From: Cryptomeria japonica
Taxonomy: Eukaryota > Streptophyta > Pinopsida > Cupressales > Cupressaceae
Assembly (NCBI RefSeq): GCF_030272615.1
Contig: NC_081413.1
Coordinates: forward strand, 448,792,538 to 448,856,537
Reading direction: 5' to 3'
DNA: 64,000 bases
Shown here: piece after piece, positions 32,567 through 43,733 of the stretch
Numbering within the stretch: the stretch's first letter is position 1
How the letters are laid out: the number at the start of each line of letters is the position of its first letter
Made by a program: the position numbers and the translations under genes
The notes under the pieces: model-generated
The model's input: only the letters and a program-made list of their open reading frames with translations
Databases searched by the model: none
What the model was told of the DNA's origin: nothing

Positions 32567-33787
32567 TGTAAAGCGGAAAATCGCAATCGAACCCTAGTTG
32601 TTCTCCCCTCTTCCAACTCCGAGGAGAGAGAAGGGAGGTTCGCTAGGATTCGATGGTTTTCACTTAGGGGAGAGACTTTACATTAAAAAGAGGGGTTGAA
32701 ACCCACAAGATCCAATCCCACGCAATGCAACATTGGATGCTAAATGTGTTTCAAGGGTTAAGAAAGCAAGGCTACCCTCTTTTGTAAAGAATGTGCATAG
32801 AAGAATTAAGCTAGGCATGCATAGAAAGTGATAAAGATTCGCTTATAAACTGAGATAGGAATATAGTATGAAGCTGCAGACCTAGAATTAGCAGTAAAAT
32901 GTCGATACGGCGCTGTCCTGCAAATTTGAGCAAAAGTTGTCGGGACGATGGCGCCCGACGCCACGGTCCTCCGAAAAATCCGTCAAACGAAGGGGGATCG
33001 GTTCGTCTCTGCACAAGGATTCCAGATCTTCAATTTCAGCCGCGTACCTGCAACCTACACACAGAAAAGCGTAGACGATTGGGGGGTTAGGGATTAGGGG
33101 TTTGCCTTTAGGTCAAACCCTGGTTTTGGAATTAACCAAGAAATGAGCAAGAGCTGTAAATGTAAATGACTGTAAAACAAGTACTAATACCTTGTTCTAA
33201 GGATGTTTGTATCCTTATGTGCGAAGGTTTAGATGTTGTATGTTGTATGTTGTAGCATGTAGTATGTGATCTCCTCTTCAATGGTTGAATCCTTGACTTG
33301 AATGCAACACTTAGCCTTGAATGGAGACTTGAAATGATCAATTGCTTGAAGGAATGCTTGAATGCTTGAATGCTTGAGTATAGTTTCCACGCCTTTTCCA
33401 TCATATCGAATGAAAGAGGAAAATGTAGTTTATATACTTGTCATTTAGGGCTGATAGACTGATTTTCCCGACCTTAGGCCGACCAGGAAATGTAATTTCC
33501 AAATTGCAAACAAAAAGACCCGAGCCCCTTAGGAGACCGGGCCCAAAATAGGACCCAGGGACCAGGGCGCTGGGCGCCATGGTCCTGGGGACCAGGGCGC
33601 TGGGCGCTCTGGTCCCACCTCCTGGGACGGCAGGGTGCAAGGAGGTTCAGGCCAGGGTGCTTGAAAAATGCAGTTTTTAGTGTCACGAGCAAGTTTTGGG
33701 GTCTCCATTTAGGTTGCGTGTTCCGTTGCCATCGTGAAGACCGAAATGCAGTCAAAATTGCAAGTGTCGCAATTTTAGGACGCTACA
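32567..33787 (-). repeat. 3' LTR of B
   Basis: 1,221 bases. A TATATAAAC box on the minus strand lies at about 33430-33438. GC-rich blocks GGGACCAGGGCGCTGGGCGCC (near 33558 and 33590) form an internal duplication. Confidence 0.95.
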
Positions 33788-33802
33788 TTTAGCCCCCACT
33801 TT
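33788..33802 (-). other. Polypurine tract of B
   Basis: The minus strand reads AAAGTGGGGGCTAAA immediately before the 3' LTR start TGTAGCG. Confidence 0.85.
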
Positions 33803-34571
33803 AGCGGGAGTATGTATGCTCATACTTCCGGTAAAGTACAAGGAAACAATATTGAAAGACTTTCACCACGTCAAGGAGGCAAGATACACCAAGCCCCCAG
33901 TGGACTAAGGATCTTACGACTTCGATTGACAAAGTAAAAGGGAAGATCAGGAGGGAGAACCATGACTGTCAGTAGTAAGGTTCCCTCACTATGAGTCATG
34001 CAAGAAAGATATCAAAAATTTTCAAGGCAAAGCTAAATTTGTCAAGAAATTTTCAAGTATCTTGAAAAGATATGAATGGGATGTATGCCCCCCTACGTTA
34101 AAGCGATCGCACACGCCACACCAAGGGTGATTGTTTTAACGTAGTGATACACATAAGAAATGAGAAAGGAGCACGTTATCGCAAGGATTTAGCCCCCAAG
34201 TGTGAGATAAACCCAAGGATAATAGACACAAAACATAAAGCACGAGGTGACTTCACTTTCCTCGGGGTCAGTATGCTGTATGATGATTCATGTATATATA
34301 TCATATGTATGTATGCATAATTGTTCTTCATTCCCCAATCAAGGAAGGTCACCTAGAAGAAGGGAACACATGTGTCTTTTGAGTCAACATGAGAAAGATC
34401 GAGAGATCTCAATACTTTGCATCGTCCTCAAGTAGACAACACCAAGGACAACAAATAGAAGAATGAGAATAACATATAGAAGAAGTAACAAAAGAGAGGG
34501 GGAGAGAATCTGCTATGCTAATGTAACTAGTCTAGCACGTCATCTACCCCCCGATCTTGCTGATCAATGTT
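33803..34571 (-). other. 3' untranslated region of B
   Basis: No gene is seen between the gag-protease stop and the polypurine tract. It contains a perfect 10-base inverted repeat, CTACGTTAAA at 34093-34102 and TTTAACGTAG at 34135-34144, and a small repeat with AGTATG and CATACT near 33810. Confidence 0.75.
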
Positions 34572-37500
34572 TCAGGAAGGCAGGGAACACGCTAGAGGAG
34601 GAACATCCAACACAGCAGATGGAGCTATCACAAGATCCAAACAAGGGCTATGTTCATGTTCCGAGCCACATTGTTCTTGTCTAGGAGCTAGGATAAGTGC
34701 TTTAGAAAATTCATTAGATAAATGGTTATCAATATCAACAAGTTCATATTCACTATCAGAAGCAAGAGAAGTAACATTTTCATCATGCATAACATTTTCA
34801 TCTATATCGTCATCAAGATTTATAAAAATAGGATCTTTAACTCGCACAAGATCAAGACCATCATGCATCTTATGTTTAGGAGATTTAGGCTCAATGTCCG
34901 GCTGAGGAGAAAATGGAATAATGCTTGTTGAAGGTGTTTTTGGAGATTGTAAATTTTGAGCTCTAAGACGACGTTTTCGTCGGCGTTCACGTGCAGAACG
35001 ATTACGTCTAGTCTTAGTAGGAAGTGGAGAAGACTGAGGAGGAGGAATGTTCTCATCCTTAGCACTTGGGTGTTTAGGTTGTGGTCTCTTAGGCTGGATA
35101 ATAGGAGAAGAAGAAGGTCTCTTCTCTCTATAAAAAGAAGGAGGAGGAACTGCTCCATATAAAGGAGGAATTTTTGGTTTAGGGAGAAGACCAAGTCCAT
35201 CATGACGAGGAGGTATAGGTCTACTTTTAGAAGGTTTATTAGGCATAGACATAGTCACATCCATAGGGATGGGTTGGGAATCTTCTTGAGGAAAGACATT
35301 AGTTTTATCTTTCAAAGGAAGAACTTCCTTCTCAAGAATGATAGGAATGTCAAGCTTAGGTGTTCTAGGTTCACTTAGAGATAAGATCATATCTGTTTTC
35401 CACTTTTGATAAGATTTGAAAAGATGATCACTTCGCGGGGGAAGAGATTGGAATTGTTTAGGCCAAAAGTAATCAATAGGAACGCTAGAAGTTCTTTTAG
35501 CTGGTTTAAAGAGACTATGATTGATAGTAACAACTTCACCATTATGGGGAAATTTCAAACACTTATGAATAGGAGAAGCAATAGATTTCATGGAAGATAG
35601 CCAAGGATAGCCAAGCTTCACACAAAATTGTTCAGATGAAGGAATAATAGCAAAGTTCACATCAAGGGATTTGTTATGGACCTCAATAGGCAATGTAATA
35701 GAACCAATTGCGGGAGAAGAAAATGCATCAAATAATTTCACAATCACATCTGTTTTGTCATAGATCACTTGATTCAATTGCAAAGTAAAAAGAAATTCTT
35801 CAGTAATAACATTAATCATGCACGAAGGATCAATAAGCACTCCACGGCAAGGCATATTCTTGACTTTTACAACTATGTATAAAGGACCATCAGGTGCCCT
35901 AATGGTTTCACTAGAATCAAATGTGATGGAAGGTTCTTCAGGGATTTCTTGCTGCTCTACAAAGTTAATCACATTCGGGGTCATAGACACAAGACCATCA
36001 GATGAGAGAGAGGAATCATTAGCCTCAATCGCATTAGAGGTATGAGAAGGTAATGGATCAGTGAAAATCTGAAGATTTTGGTTAGGAGGAGCTACAGATG
36101 TATTTCCTTTATCATTCACTCCAGAAACAGAAATAGTATTATTATCAATCAAATCTTGAATTTTACCCTTTAAAGAAAAACATTTTTCAGTATCATGACC
36201 AGGCTGACGATGAAATTGACAAAAGGCTTTGTTATCAAAATAAGGTAAAGTAATCTTTGTAGGATCAATTTGTCTTATAGGAGGAAGAGTAAGAACATTT
36301 TGTTCCAATAACTTATTCATAATACTATGCAATGATTCATTCAAAGGAGTATACTTTCTTTCTTTCTTGAAAAATTTAGAAATAGGAGGCACACTTGATG
36401 CTGCATTCACATTGTTGTTGATGATGTTTTCATTGAATTTGATGGAATCTCTATTCGGTTTAAACTTCCCAAATGGTTGTTGACTGCTATCACCCTTATC
36501 ACTCGGAGCCATAGGATGTGATTGTTCCATTTGACTCACAGTCAGTTGATAATTGTGAAGAGTTGCACACAACTGTTGGAAAGAAGTAAACTCAGAAAAC
36601 AGAAGTTTGTCTCGAATATCTTTTTGTAAATTAGAAATAAAGATTCTTTGAATATCATTGTCAGGCACTGGAAAAGAAATTTGAGCATACAAATGCTTAT
36701 ATCTACCAATGAAATCAGTCACTTTTTCTTTAACACCTTGTTTACAATGCATTAAATCAATCAAAGTAACTTTAGGACTTATATTGTTTTGAAATTGTTG
36801 AATGAAAGCATTTGCAAGTTGTTCGAAAGAAGTAATAGAATAAGAAGGCAACGAGCAATACCATTGTAGGGCTTTGTCTCTTAATGTTCTAGTAAACAGT
36901 TTTGCAAGCAACCTTTGGTCATAAGCAAAATCAGTACAAATTGTTTGAAAAGTCTTAACATGTGTTAGAGGATCACCTTTACCATTATAAAGCTCCAAAT
37001 GCGGGATTTCAACATGTTTAGGGGGGATAGCTCGAACAATGTCAAGAGAAAGTGGACTCGCAACATCAAATGTGGGCACACTAAACTTAGATTGATTCAT
37101 GGAGGCAATTTGTTGCTATAAAGAAGAGACAGTTTGTGCAAGATTGTTAATGGTCGCTTCAGTCAAAGAATTCATATTGGATGTGTTAGATTGAGATGGA
37201 GGTGTTATGTTATTGAAAGAAGGTAAAGAGTAAGGTGGTGGGACTCTATGATAATTAGTCATAGGAGATGATTGGACAGGAGGAACACTACAAGGAGGAA
37301 TGGAATGGTTAAATGAATTGCCCCCTTGCGTCATGTTCATTTGTGAAGATATAATAGGCACACTCATTGGAGGAATGAATGAAGAAGTCGGATTGAATGA
37401 AGGAAGAGGGTTAATTGAGGAAGGAGGATTGCCCCCATGACTGGTAATCACAGGAGGAATGTCTTGTATTGAAGTAGTCATTATGTTTGATGTAAAGGTA

Positions 37501-37955
37501 GGTATACTAGCAATAGAAGTCATCAAAGGAATAGAATGATTGTCTTGAGTAGGAGGTTGTGTATAACCTAAGGTTTCGGCACAACTCTTCATAGGCATCA
37601 CATTTGAATCCACAATGTGTGCAATACCACGCAAAATATCAATTCCATTCTTATCACTTTGAAGCATACGTTTTAGACCCTCAATTAAAGGAAGAGCTTG
37701 ACTATCAGGGTATTCTTGAGACATCCATTGTCGAAAATCGTCAAATTGGTTATCCAATTTCGAAAGTTGTTCTACAGAAACCTCATGGAGAGCTTCTTCA
37801 TCATTAGGAGGATTAGAGGAATTACCCATGTCCTCGTTAAAAAGGCTATTCAAATTAGATTCCATCTCCTCGGTAGTTAAACCTCGGAAAGACTTAATTC
37901 TACGGCTTCGTCTAACGGGAATAGTGTAAGTAGGGCTTATTGTTGTAAAACTCAT
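34572..37955 (-). pseudogene. Gag-protease polyprotein of B, one stop
   Basis: From the ATG at 37955 a basic N-terminus (PVRRSRRIKSFRG) and a Pro/Ser-rich region precede a TAG at 37116-37118; the same frame continues to 34572, about 1,127 codons in all. Gag domain: HLELYNGKGDPLTHVKTF, LRDKALQWYCSLP, FDQL-type block SFEQLANAFIQQF and VTDFIGRYKHLY. A Cys/His cluster follows (FCQFHRQPGHDTEKCF), as in Tat-group gags. A protease-like domain has VLIDPSCMINVI (D-P-S in place of D-S/T-G) and VKLGYPWLSSM. The C-terminal 250 residues are Pro-rich, then strongly basic (RRNRSARERRRKRRLR), then acidic. The frame ends with no sign of RT. One nonsense change in 3.4 kb fits a recent copy. Confidence 0.88.
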
Positions 37956-39108
37956 GCACTAGAAAGAGAGAGAAGATTTTGAATTTAGAGGTAGCAATTT
38001 TCAGTAAAATCAGCCAATCTTCTGGATTTAAGCTATTAAATGCAATCACAACAGTCTCCCGAAATTTCGGAAAAAATGTCCGGGACCGTGGCGCCCGGAG
38101 TGCAACACGGTCCTTGCAACTTTTTTCGAAATTTGCAAGGATGAAAGGTATGATGATTTTAAAGCTAATCTGAAAAAATTGAGTGATTATACGATCTGTA
38201 GATAGGCCAAATTAAAGTTGCAATCTCAAAATTGAACCCTATCAAGATTGTTGAAAAATGCAAAATTTTGAATTTTGAAAAAGAGAGGGAAACTGAAATT
38301 TTGAATTTTATGATTTTAGAGGGAATGTCAAGAGCAATGCAAATTTTGAAATTTGAAAATTGACTCAATTTCACGCAAAATTCAATTTTGAAAGCGGAAA
38401 TCAAAGTTGTTGTAATTAAGCACTTAATTTCAAAAGTCACAAAATGCAAGAATTTGAATAAAGCACTGAAATTTTGAATGAATGCAAACACAATTTTCAG
38501 ATTTAGGACAGTAAGAACACAATTTTGACACAAAATTTCAATTTCAACAATTTTTGAATGATTAGAAGCCTTAGACCAAGCAATCGCAAGACCAACTTTG
38601 ACTGTAATTTTGAAAGTGTTATAATTGACAAAATCAGCCAAAATTCTGGATTTTAGCAGGAAAATACAACAAGATCTCGCTCCCGAAATTTTGGAAAAGA
38701 TGTCAGGGACGATGGCGCTCGGAGTGCAACATGGTCCTCGCAACTTTTTTCCAAATTTTTAGGGATGAAGGATATTGTGATTTTATTGCAGAATCCAAAG
38801 TTACAGCTGATTTGGAGATGTTTTGATTGGTCAAATTGTCAGACAAAGGTTGAATTAAGAGGGTTTCAAAAATTAGGGTTTTGACATTTAACCACTTAAT
38901 TTTCAAAATTAAAGCACAGATATGAATTGATAATTTGTAATAGAAGGGAAGATCTGAAACAAACATTAACAACTAAGCATTTCACAAGTTTAATTACTAA
39001 AAAGAAATTTTAGGGTTTTTATGCAATCACCTCTAAAATTTTGCAAAAGATCAAACATGGAAATGTAATCAATTTTTTCAGATCTAAGCATGAAAAATCA
39101 GAAAGGAT
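37956..39108 (-). other. Leader of B, with an internal direct repeat
   Basis: Non-coding leader between PBS and gag. Two related blocks of about 160 bases occur at 38006-38165 and 38630-38790. Both start AAAATCAGCCAA and contain a GC-rich core GTGGCGCCCGGAGTGCAAC or GATGGCGCTCGGAGTGCAAC. A shorter relative (GACGATGGCGCCCG) lies in each LTR. Confidence 0.8.
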
Positions 39109-39127
39109 GTTCACGTCGGGTTCACCA
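39109..39127 (-). other. Primer binding site of B (tRNA not assigned)
   Basis: The minus strand after the LTR end (TTTACA, spacer TTT) reads TGGTGAACCCGACGTGAAC. TGG pairs with the tRNA CCA end; I cannot name the tRNA. Confidence 0.7.
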
Positions 39128-39130
39128 AAA

Positions 39131-40352
39131 TGTAAAGCGGAAAATCGCGATCGAACCCTAGTTGTTCTCCCCTCTTCCAACTCCGAGGAGAGAGAAGGGA
39201 GGTTCGCTAGGATTCGATGGTTTTCACTTAGGGGAGAGACTTTACATTCAAAAGAGGGGTTGAAACCCACAAGATCCAATCCCACGCAATGCAAGATTGG
39301 ATGCTAAATGTGTTTCAAGGGTTAAGAAAGCAAGGCTACCCTCTTTTGTAAAGAATGTGCATAGAAGAATTAAGCTAGGCATGCATAGAAAGTGATAAAG
39401 ATTCGCTTATAAACTGAGATAGGAATATAGTATGAAGCTGCGGACCTGGAATTAGCAGTAAAATGTCGATACGGCGCTGTCCTGCAAATTTGAGCAAAAG
39501 TTGTCGGGACGATGGCGCCCGGTGCCACGGTCCTCCGAAAAATCCGTCAAACGAAGGGGGATCGGTTCGTCTCTGCACAAGGATTCCAGATCTTCAATTT
39601 CAGCCGCGTACCTGCAACCTACGCACAGAAAAGCGAAGACGATTGGGGGGTTAGGGATTAGGGGTTTGCCTTTAGGTCAAACCCCGGTTTTGGAATTAAC
39701 CAAGAAATGAGCAAGAGCTGTAAATGTAAATGACTGTAAAACAAGTACTAATACCTTGTTCTAAGGATGTTTGTATCCTTATGTGCGAAGGTTTAGATGT
39801 TGTATGTTGTATGTTGTAGCATGTAGTATGTGATCTCCTCTTCAATGGTTGAATCCTTGACTTGAATGCAACACTTAGCCTTGAATGGAGACTTGAAATG
39901 ATCAATTGCTTGAAGGAATGCTTGAATGCTTGAATGCTTGAGTATAGTTTCCACACCTTTTCCATCATATCGAATGAAAGAGGAAAATGTAGTTTATATA
40001 CTTGTCATTTAGGGCTGATAGACTGATTTTCCCGACCTTAGGCCGACCAGGAAATGTAATTTCCAAATTGCAAACAAAAAGACCCGAGCCCCTTAGGAGA
40101 CCGGGCCCAAAATAGGACCCAGGGACCAGGGCACTGGGCGCCCTGGTCCTGAGGGACCAGGGCGCTGGGCGCTCTGGTCCCACCTCCTGGGACGGCAGGG
40201 TGCAAGGAGGTTCAGGCCAGGGTGCTTGAAAAATGCAGTTTTCAGTGTCACGAGCAAGTTTTGGGGTCTCCATTCCGGTTGCGTGTTGCGTCGCCATCGT
40301 GAAGACCGAAATGCAGTCGAAATTGCAAGTGTCGCAATTTTAGGTTGCTACA
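39131..40352 (-). repeat. 5' LTR of B
   Basis: 1,222 bases, aligned end to end with 32567-33787 with about 20 substitutions and one indel. A TATATAAAC box lies at about 40011 on the minus strand. Confidence 0.95.
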
Positions 40353-41069
40353 GTAAGAAACAAGGCTAGATTGGTCTACAAAGGATATTCTCAGAAGGAA
40401 GGAATTGATTATGGTGAAACTTTTGCACCGGTAGCTAGAATTGAAGTTGTTAGACTATTTCTTGCTTATGTAGCCTATACGAACTACAAGGTCTATCAAA
40501 TGGATGTTAAGTGTGCATTTCTGAATGGAGAACTTGAAGAGGAAGGCTTTATTGAGAAACCTAATGGTTTTTAATGGACAAATGACAAAAATATGGTTTG
40601 CAGATTAAGCAAAGCCCTATATGGACCAAAACAGGCTCCTAGAGCTTGGTATGCAAGGTTGGATAAGTATCTTTTGAAGCTTCATTTTATAAAAATTAAT
40701 GCTGACAGTAACCTATATTATAAGATCACTAATGATGATATTCTAATTATTGAAGTATTTGTTGATGATATCATTTTTGGAGGTGAAGAAAAATTATGCA
40801 TGGAATTTTCTGACAATATGCAGAGTGAATTTGAAATGTCTATGACTAGAGAAATACAATTTTTTCTAGGTTTGCAGATTACTCAGACTGACAAAGGCAT
40901 TTTTATCTATCAAACTAAGTATCTAAGGAAATTATTGAAGAAATTTGGTATGGAAAATTCTAAACCAGTTAGTACTCCTATTGTTAAAAGTGAAAAAATA
41001 TCAATTAATGATGTATCCCCTTCAATAAATTCTACAAGATATAAATCCATTATTGGTGGTTTGCTATAA
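40353..41069 (+). pseudogene. Copia reverse transcriptase of A, after the B insertion
   Basis: [85 protein letters not shown] (catalytic Asp pair intact), KFGMENSKPVSTPI. Stops at 40572-40574 (GF.WTN) and 41067-41069. The first five bases are B's right-hand target duplication. Confidence 0.92.
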
Positions 41070-41711
41070 TTAACTCAGACTAGACTAGATATAATGAATA
41101 CAGTCAGTATTGTATCAATATTTCAATGTAATCCAAGAGAAAATCATGAAAGTGCAATAAAAAGGATATTCCGGTATTTGCAAGGAACACCTGAATATGG
41201 TTTATGGTACCCTAAAGATGATGACTTTACTTTATGTGCATATACAAATGCAGATTGGGTAGGTGATGTTGATGACCGGAAGAGCACATCTGGTGGAGCA
41301 TTCTTCCTTGGGAAGAAGTTGGTTTCATGGATCAACAAGAAGCAGTCATGCATTTCTTTATCTACTGCCAAAGCTGAATTTGTTGCAGCAACAACCAATT
41401 GTACTGAAGTTATATGGATGAAGCAGATGTTGAAGGATATACAAGTGAGTTGTAATGATCTGGTAGTTGTTCATTATGATAGCTCTGCAACTATTGACAT
41501 ATCCAAGAATCGAGTATTTCACTCAAAGACTAAGCACATATAAATCGAGTATAACTTTTTGAAGGAAAAGTTGGAAGCAAAAGAAGTTAGATTGGTTTAT
41601 GTGAACACTAAAGAATAGATAGCAGACATCTTCACTAAACCTTTCTCCTAGGAATCATTTGAGTATTTAAGAGACAGATTGGGGGTTTTTGCCCCTCTAG
41701 TAGAGACTTAA
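41070..41711 (+). pseudogene. Copia RNase H of A and polyprotein end
   Basis: IKRIFRYLQGTPEYGLWYP, YTNADWVGDVDDRKSTSGGAF, CISLSTAKAEFVAATTNCTEV, then YDSSATIDISKNRVFHSKTKHI. In-frame stops at 41541-41543 and in KE.IADIFTKPFS. The natural stop is TAA at 41709-41711. The first RNase H Asp reads within TNADW. Confidence 0.9.
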
Positions 41712-42093
41712 TTGATGCAGATGTGCATCAGTCTAGTATGCATTATTAGAGCTATCTTTTTCTTCGGATTGATAAAATAATGCAACTACTCAGGGGGAGT
41801 AGTTTGCCTTGAGATTTAGATTTTTTTTTATTATGTTTGATTCTTTGGCATTGCTATCAAAGGGGGAGGAATTTATGTGAAAAAAAATTGCTATTTATTT
41901 TTCAAACTTATTGCACTCCTTAGGGGGAGTTTGGCAATATTTTGTTTTTTGATTCAGATTTGGTTCAAAGCTTTATTGCTATATCATTTTATGGGAGATT
42001 GTTGGCGGTCTTCCATTGGGGGAGACTTGTTTGGCAGTTCTTAGCACTTTCTTTTTGACATCTAGTGTTGCCATCAATGCCAAAAGAGGAGAT
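41712..42093 (+). other. 3' untranslated region of A with five polypurine tracts
   Basis: Purine tracts at 41791-41799 (CAGGGGGAG), 41860-41870 (AAGGGGGAGGA), 41922-41929 (AGGGGGAG), 42018-42027 (TTGGGGGAGA) and the LTR-adjacent CAAAAGAGGAGAT at 42081-42093. Multiple polypurine tracts upstream of the 3' LTR are a known Sirevirus feature. Confidence 0.85.
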
Positions 42094-43279
42094 TGTTGGC
42101 CACATGATGTAATTGATTATGTGTTTCATTGATGTTTTTTCATTAATGTCAACACTAGCTGTTATGGTTGTTTACTGGCTTTTGGTAGAAGGATTGGATT
42201 GGTAATATTATCAATTGATTGTCACTGGTATGATCTGGATGATGGAATAAGTTTGTATGGATGGTTCATATGCTTCTAAAGTATGTTTTAGTCAGTTGGT
42301 ATTGACATGATGATCAGATGCTATCTCATGTTCTAGTAAGCCTTCTTTATTGGCTTGGTAAGGGTTTCATCGACAGAGCTACATTGAAGATCTTTGATGT
42401 AATGCATAAGTGGTGTTGGTGTAGCTTCTAGAAGGGATTCAGGATGCTATGGTGATTGTGTTCATGCCTCAACTGATTAGTATCATTGCTTTGGCGTGTG
42501 TGGATATAATTTAGGTCTGGTGTTATGTAGGTTATGGACTGGTGTTCATGTAACGTGTTGGTGGATCCTCTGATGCACTTCCAGGATATTTTATTGATTG
42601 GATGATGTTTGTTTAGCCTTAGGCAGATATGGTTTATGATTTTATTTTAGGATTATGTAATGGATCTATTGAATTATCATGTGGGTGACCGACCTAATTG
42701 GTTAGGTCATGGGTTGGTAAAAATATATGTAGATCTCATTAAAGATCATGGCAAGGAGAGAATAATGTAATAATCATTTGTGCAGAGGATTTGTTCAATA
42801 ATAGGTGATTGAGTTGGGTTTATATAAGAGGTTTTAGACCTTTGGTATTGATCTTAACCAAAACTATAATCTGGCATGTTTGATTCTATCACCGATAGTT
42901 CTTCTCTCTAGATTGTTGTCCAAATATTTTGAGGTGGTTGACATCTCTATAGTCAGTAAGAATCCATTGTGATGAGTAGTGTGCTCTAGGAAATGTGAAT
43001 TCTTGTATGTGCAAGCCCCTATTGTAATCATATACTTGTTGTAGAAGTATCATCTAACTGTGGGTAGGGTTTCCCACTATGGTTTTTCCTTTTAACAGGT
43101 TTTCCACATACAAAGCATGGTGTTATGTGTTATGGTTACATGGTATTGATTCTCTAGTTTTCAATTATGCTTTAATGCTTTATCATTTATTCCAATATAA
43201 GTTTTTGAGTGCTTTAATTCTCATAATCTATTAACTGATTCACCCCCTCCTTCTCAATTGTTCACTGGTTATCCTAACA
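42094..43279 (+). repeat. 3' LTR of A
   Basis: Starts TGTTGGCCAC and ends ATCCTAACA, 1,186 bases. A CACCCCCTCCTTCTCAA tract lies near the end. Confidence 0.9.
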
Positions 43280-43677
43280 GTATGAATGTATGTTCTCATC
43301 ATATCCCATCTTTAATGTCTCATACTTTTCTTTAAACTCTGCAACTTAGAAACTTTCACTTGACTATCACCTTCATACAAGATCTCAAGCTTCTCCCATA
43401 TCTCATTTGCGGTCTGAAATTCCATAAAATTTGTCATTTTAGAATCAGTCAAGGCACTAAGAAATGCTTCCTTCGCTCTGATGTTATATTCAACTTCCTT
43501 AACCTCATCAAGAGTGGATGGTCCATTCTGAGGAACAACATATGAATTCTTAGTAATCTTCCAATAATCCTCTCCAAGACATTTCAAATGCACCTCCATC
43601 CATTTCTTTCATACAACATAGTTGCTTCTATCAAACCTCAGACTATCCTTTTTGAAAATAATACCTTGAGTTGCCAT
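43280..43677 (-). pseudogene. Copia gag of C, N-terminal part
   Basis: ATG at 43677: MATQGIIFKKDSLRFDRSN, one stop near 43625, then WMEVHLKCLGEDYWKITKN, EVKEVEYNIRAKEAFLSAL and NEIWEKLEILYEGDSQV. A one-base frameshift near 43315 precedes the A insertion. The protein continues at 28466. Confidence 0.9.
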
Positions 43678-43719
43678 CCCAGATCTCCTCAAGTGATTAA
43701 GATTCTACCAAAGGATCTG

Positions 43720-43731
43720 GTTCTGATACCA
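43720..43731 (-). other. Primer binding site of C
   Basis: Minus strand TGGTATCAGAAC, one base off the initiator tRNA-Met complement, two bases after the LTR end GCTAACA. Confidence 0.88.
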
Positions 43732-43733
43732 AT

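Larger units (their letters stand above)
32567..40352 (-). mobile_element. Element B: young LTR retrotransposon coding only for gag and protease
   Basis: Two near-identical LTRs (32567-33787 and 39131-40352) with TGTA..TACA ends and a perfect GTAAG duplication define a complete 7,786-base insert. Coding is on the minus strand, so 39131-40352 is the 5' LTR. The 5.3 kb interior has a PBS, a 1.15 kb leader, one gag-protease frame with one stop, a 0.77 kb tail and a polypurine tract. No reverse transcriptase, RNase H or integrase is present. By eye the LTRs differ at about 20 sites (under 2%). B must have been mobilised by enzymes from another element; it resembles the published TR-GAG type of non-autonomous element. 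Confidence 0.92.
28467..43279 (+). mobile_element. Copia element A (Sirevirus-like), inserted in C's gag and split by B
   Basis: A runs on the plus strand: LTR 28467-29656, PBS 29659, gag-pol 29715-32566, B insertion, pol 40353-41711, polypurine tracts, LTR 42094-43279. Flanking bases GTATT (28462-28466) and GTATG (43280-43284) look like a five-base duplication with one change. Removing A restores C's gag reading (YDENIHSY to MAKVNDL). The LTRs differ at roughly one base in ten by eye. Stops make it inactive. Confidence 0.88.

Noticed and set aside
34722-35203. Plus-strand and other-frame open frames within element B
   Set aside because: They overlap the gag-protease frame, are Arg- or Leu-rich reflections of its codons, and show no domain.
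38165-38743. 192-codon minus-strand frame in B's leader
   Set aside because: It crosses the duplicated non-coding leader blocks, is rich in Phe, Ile and Lys from A/T bias, and has no recognisable motif.
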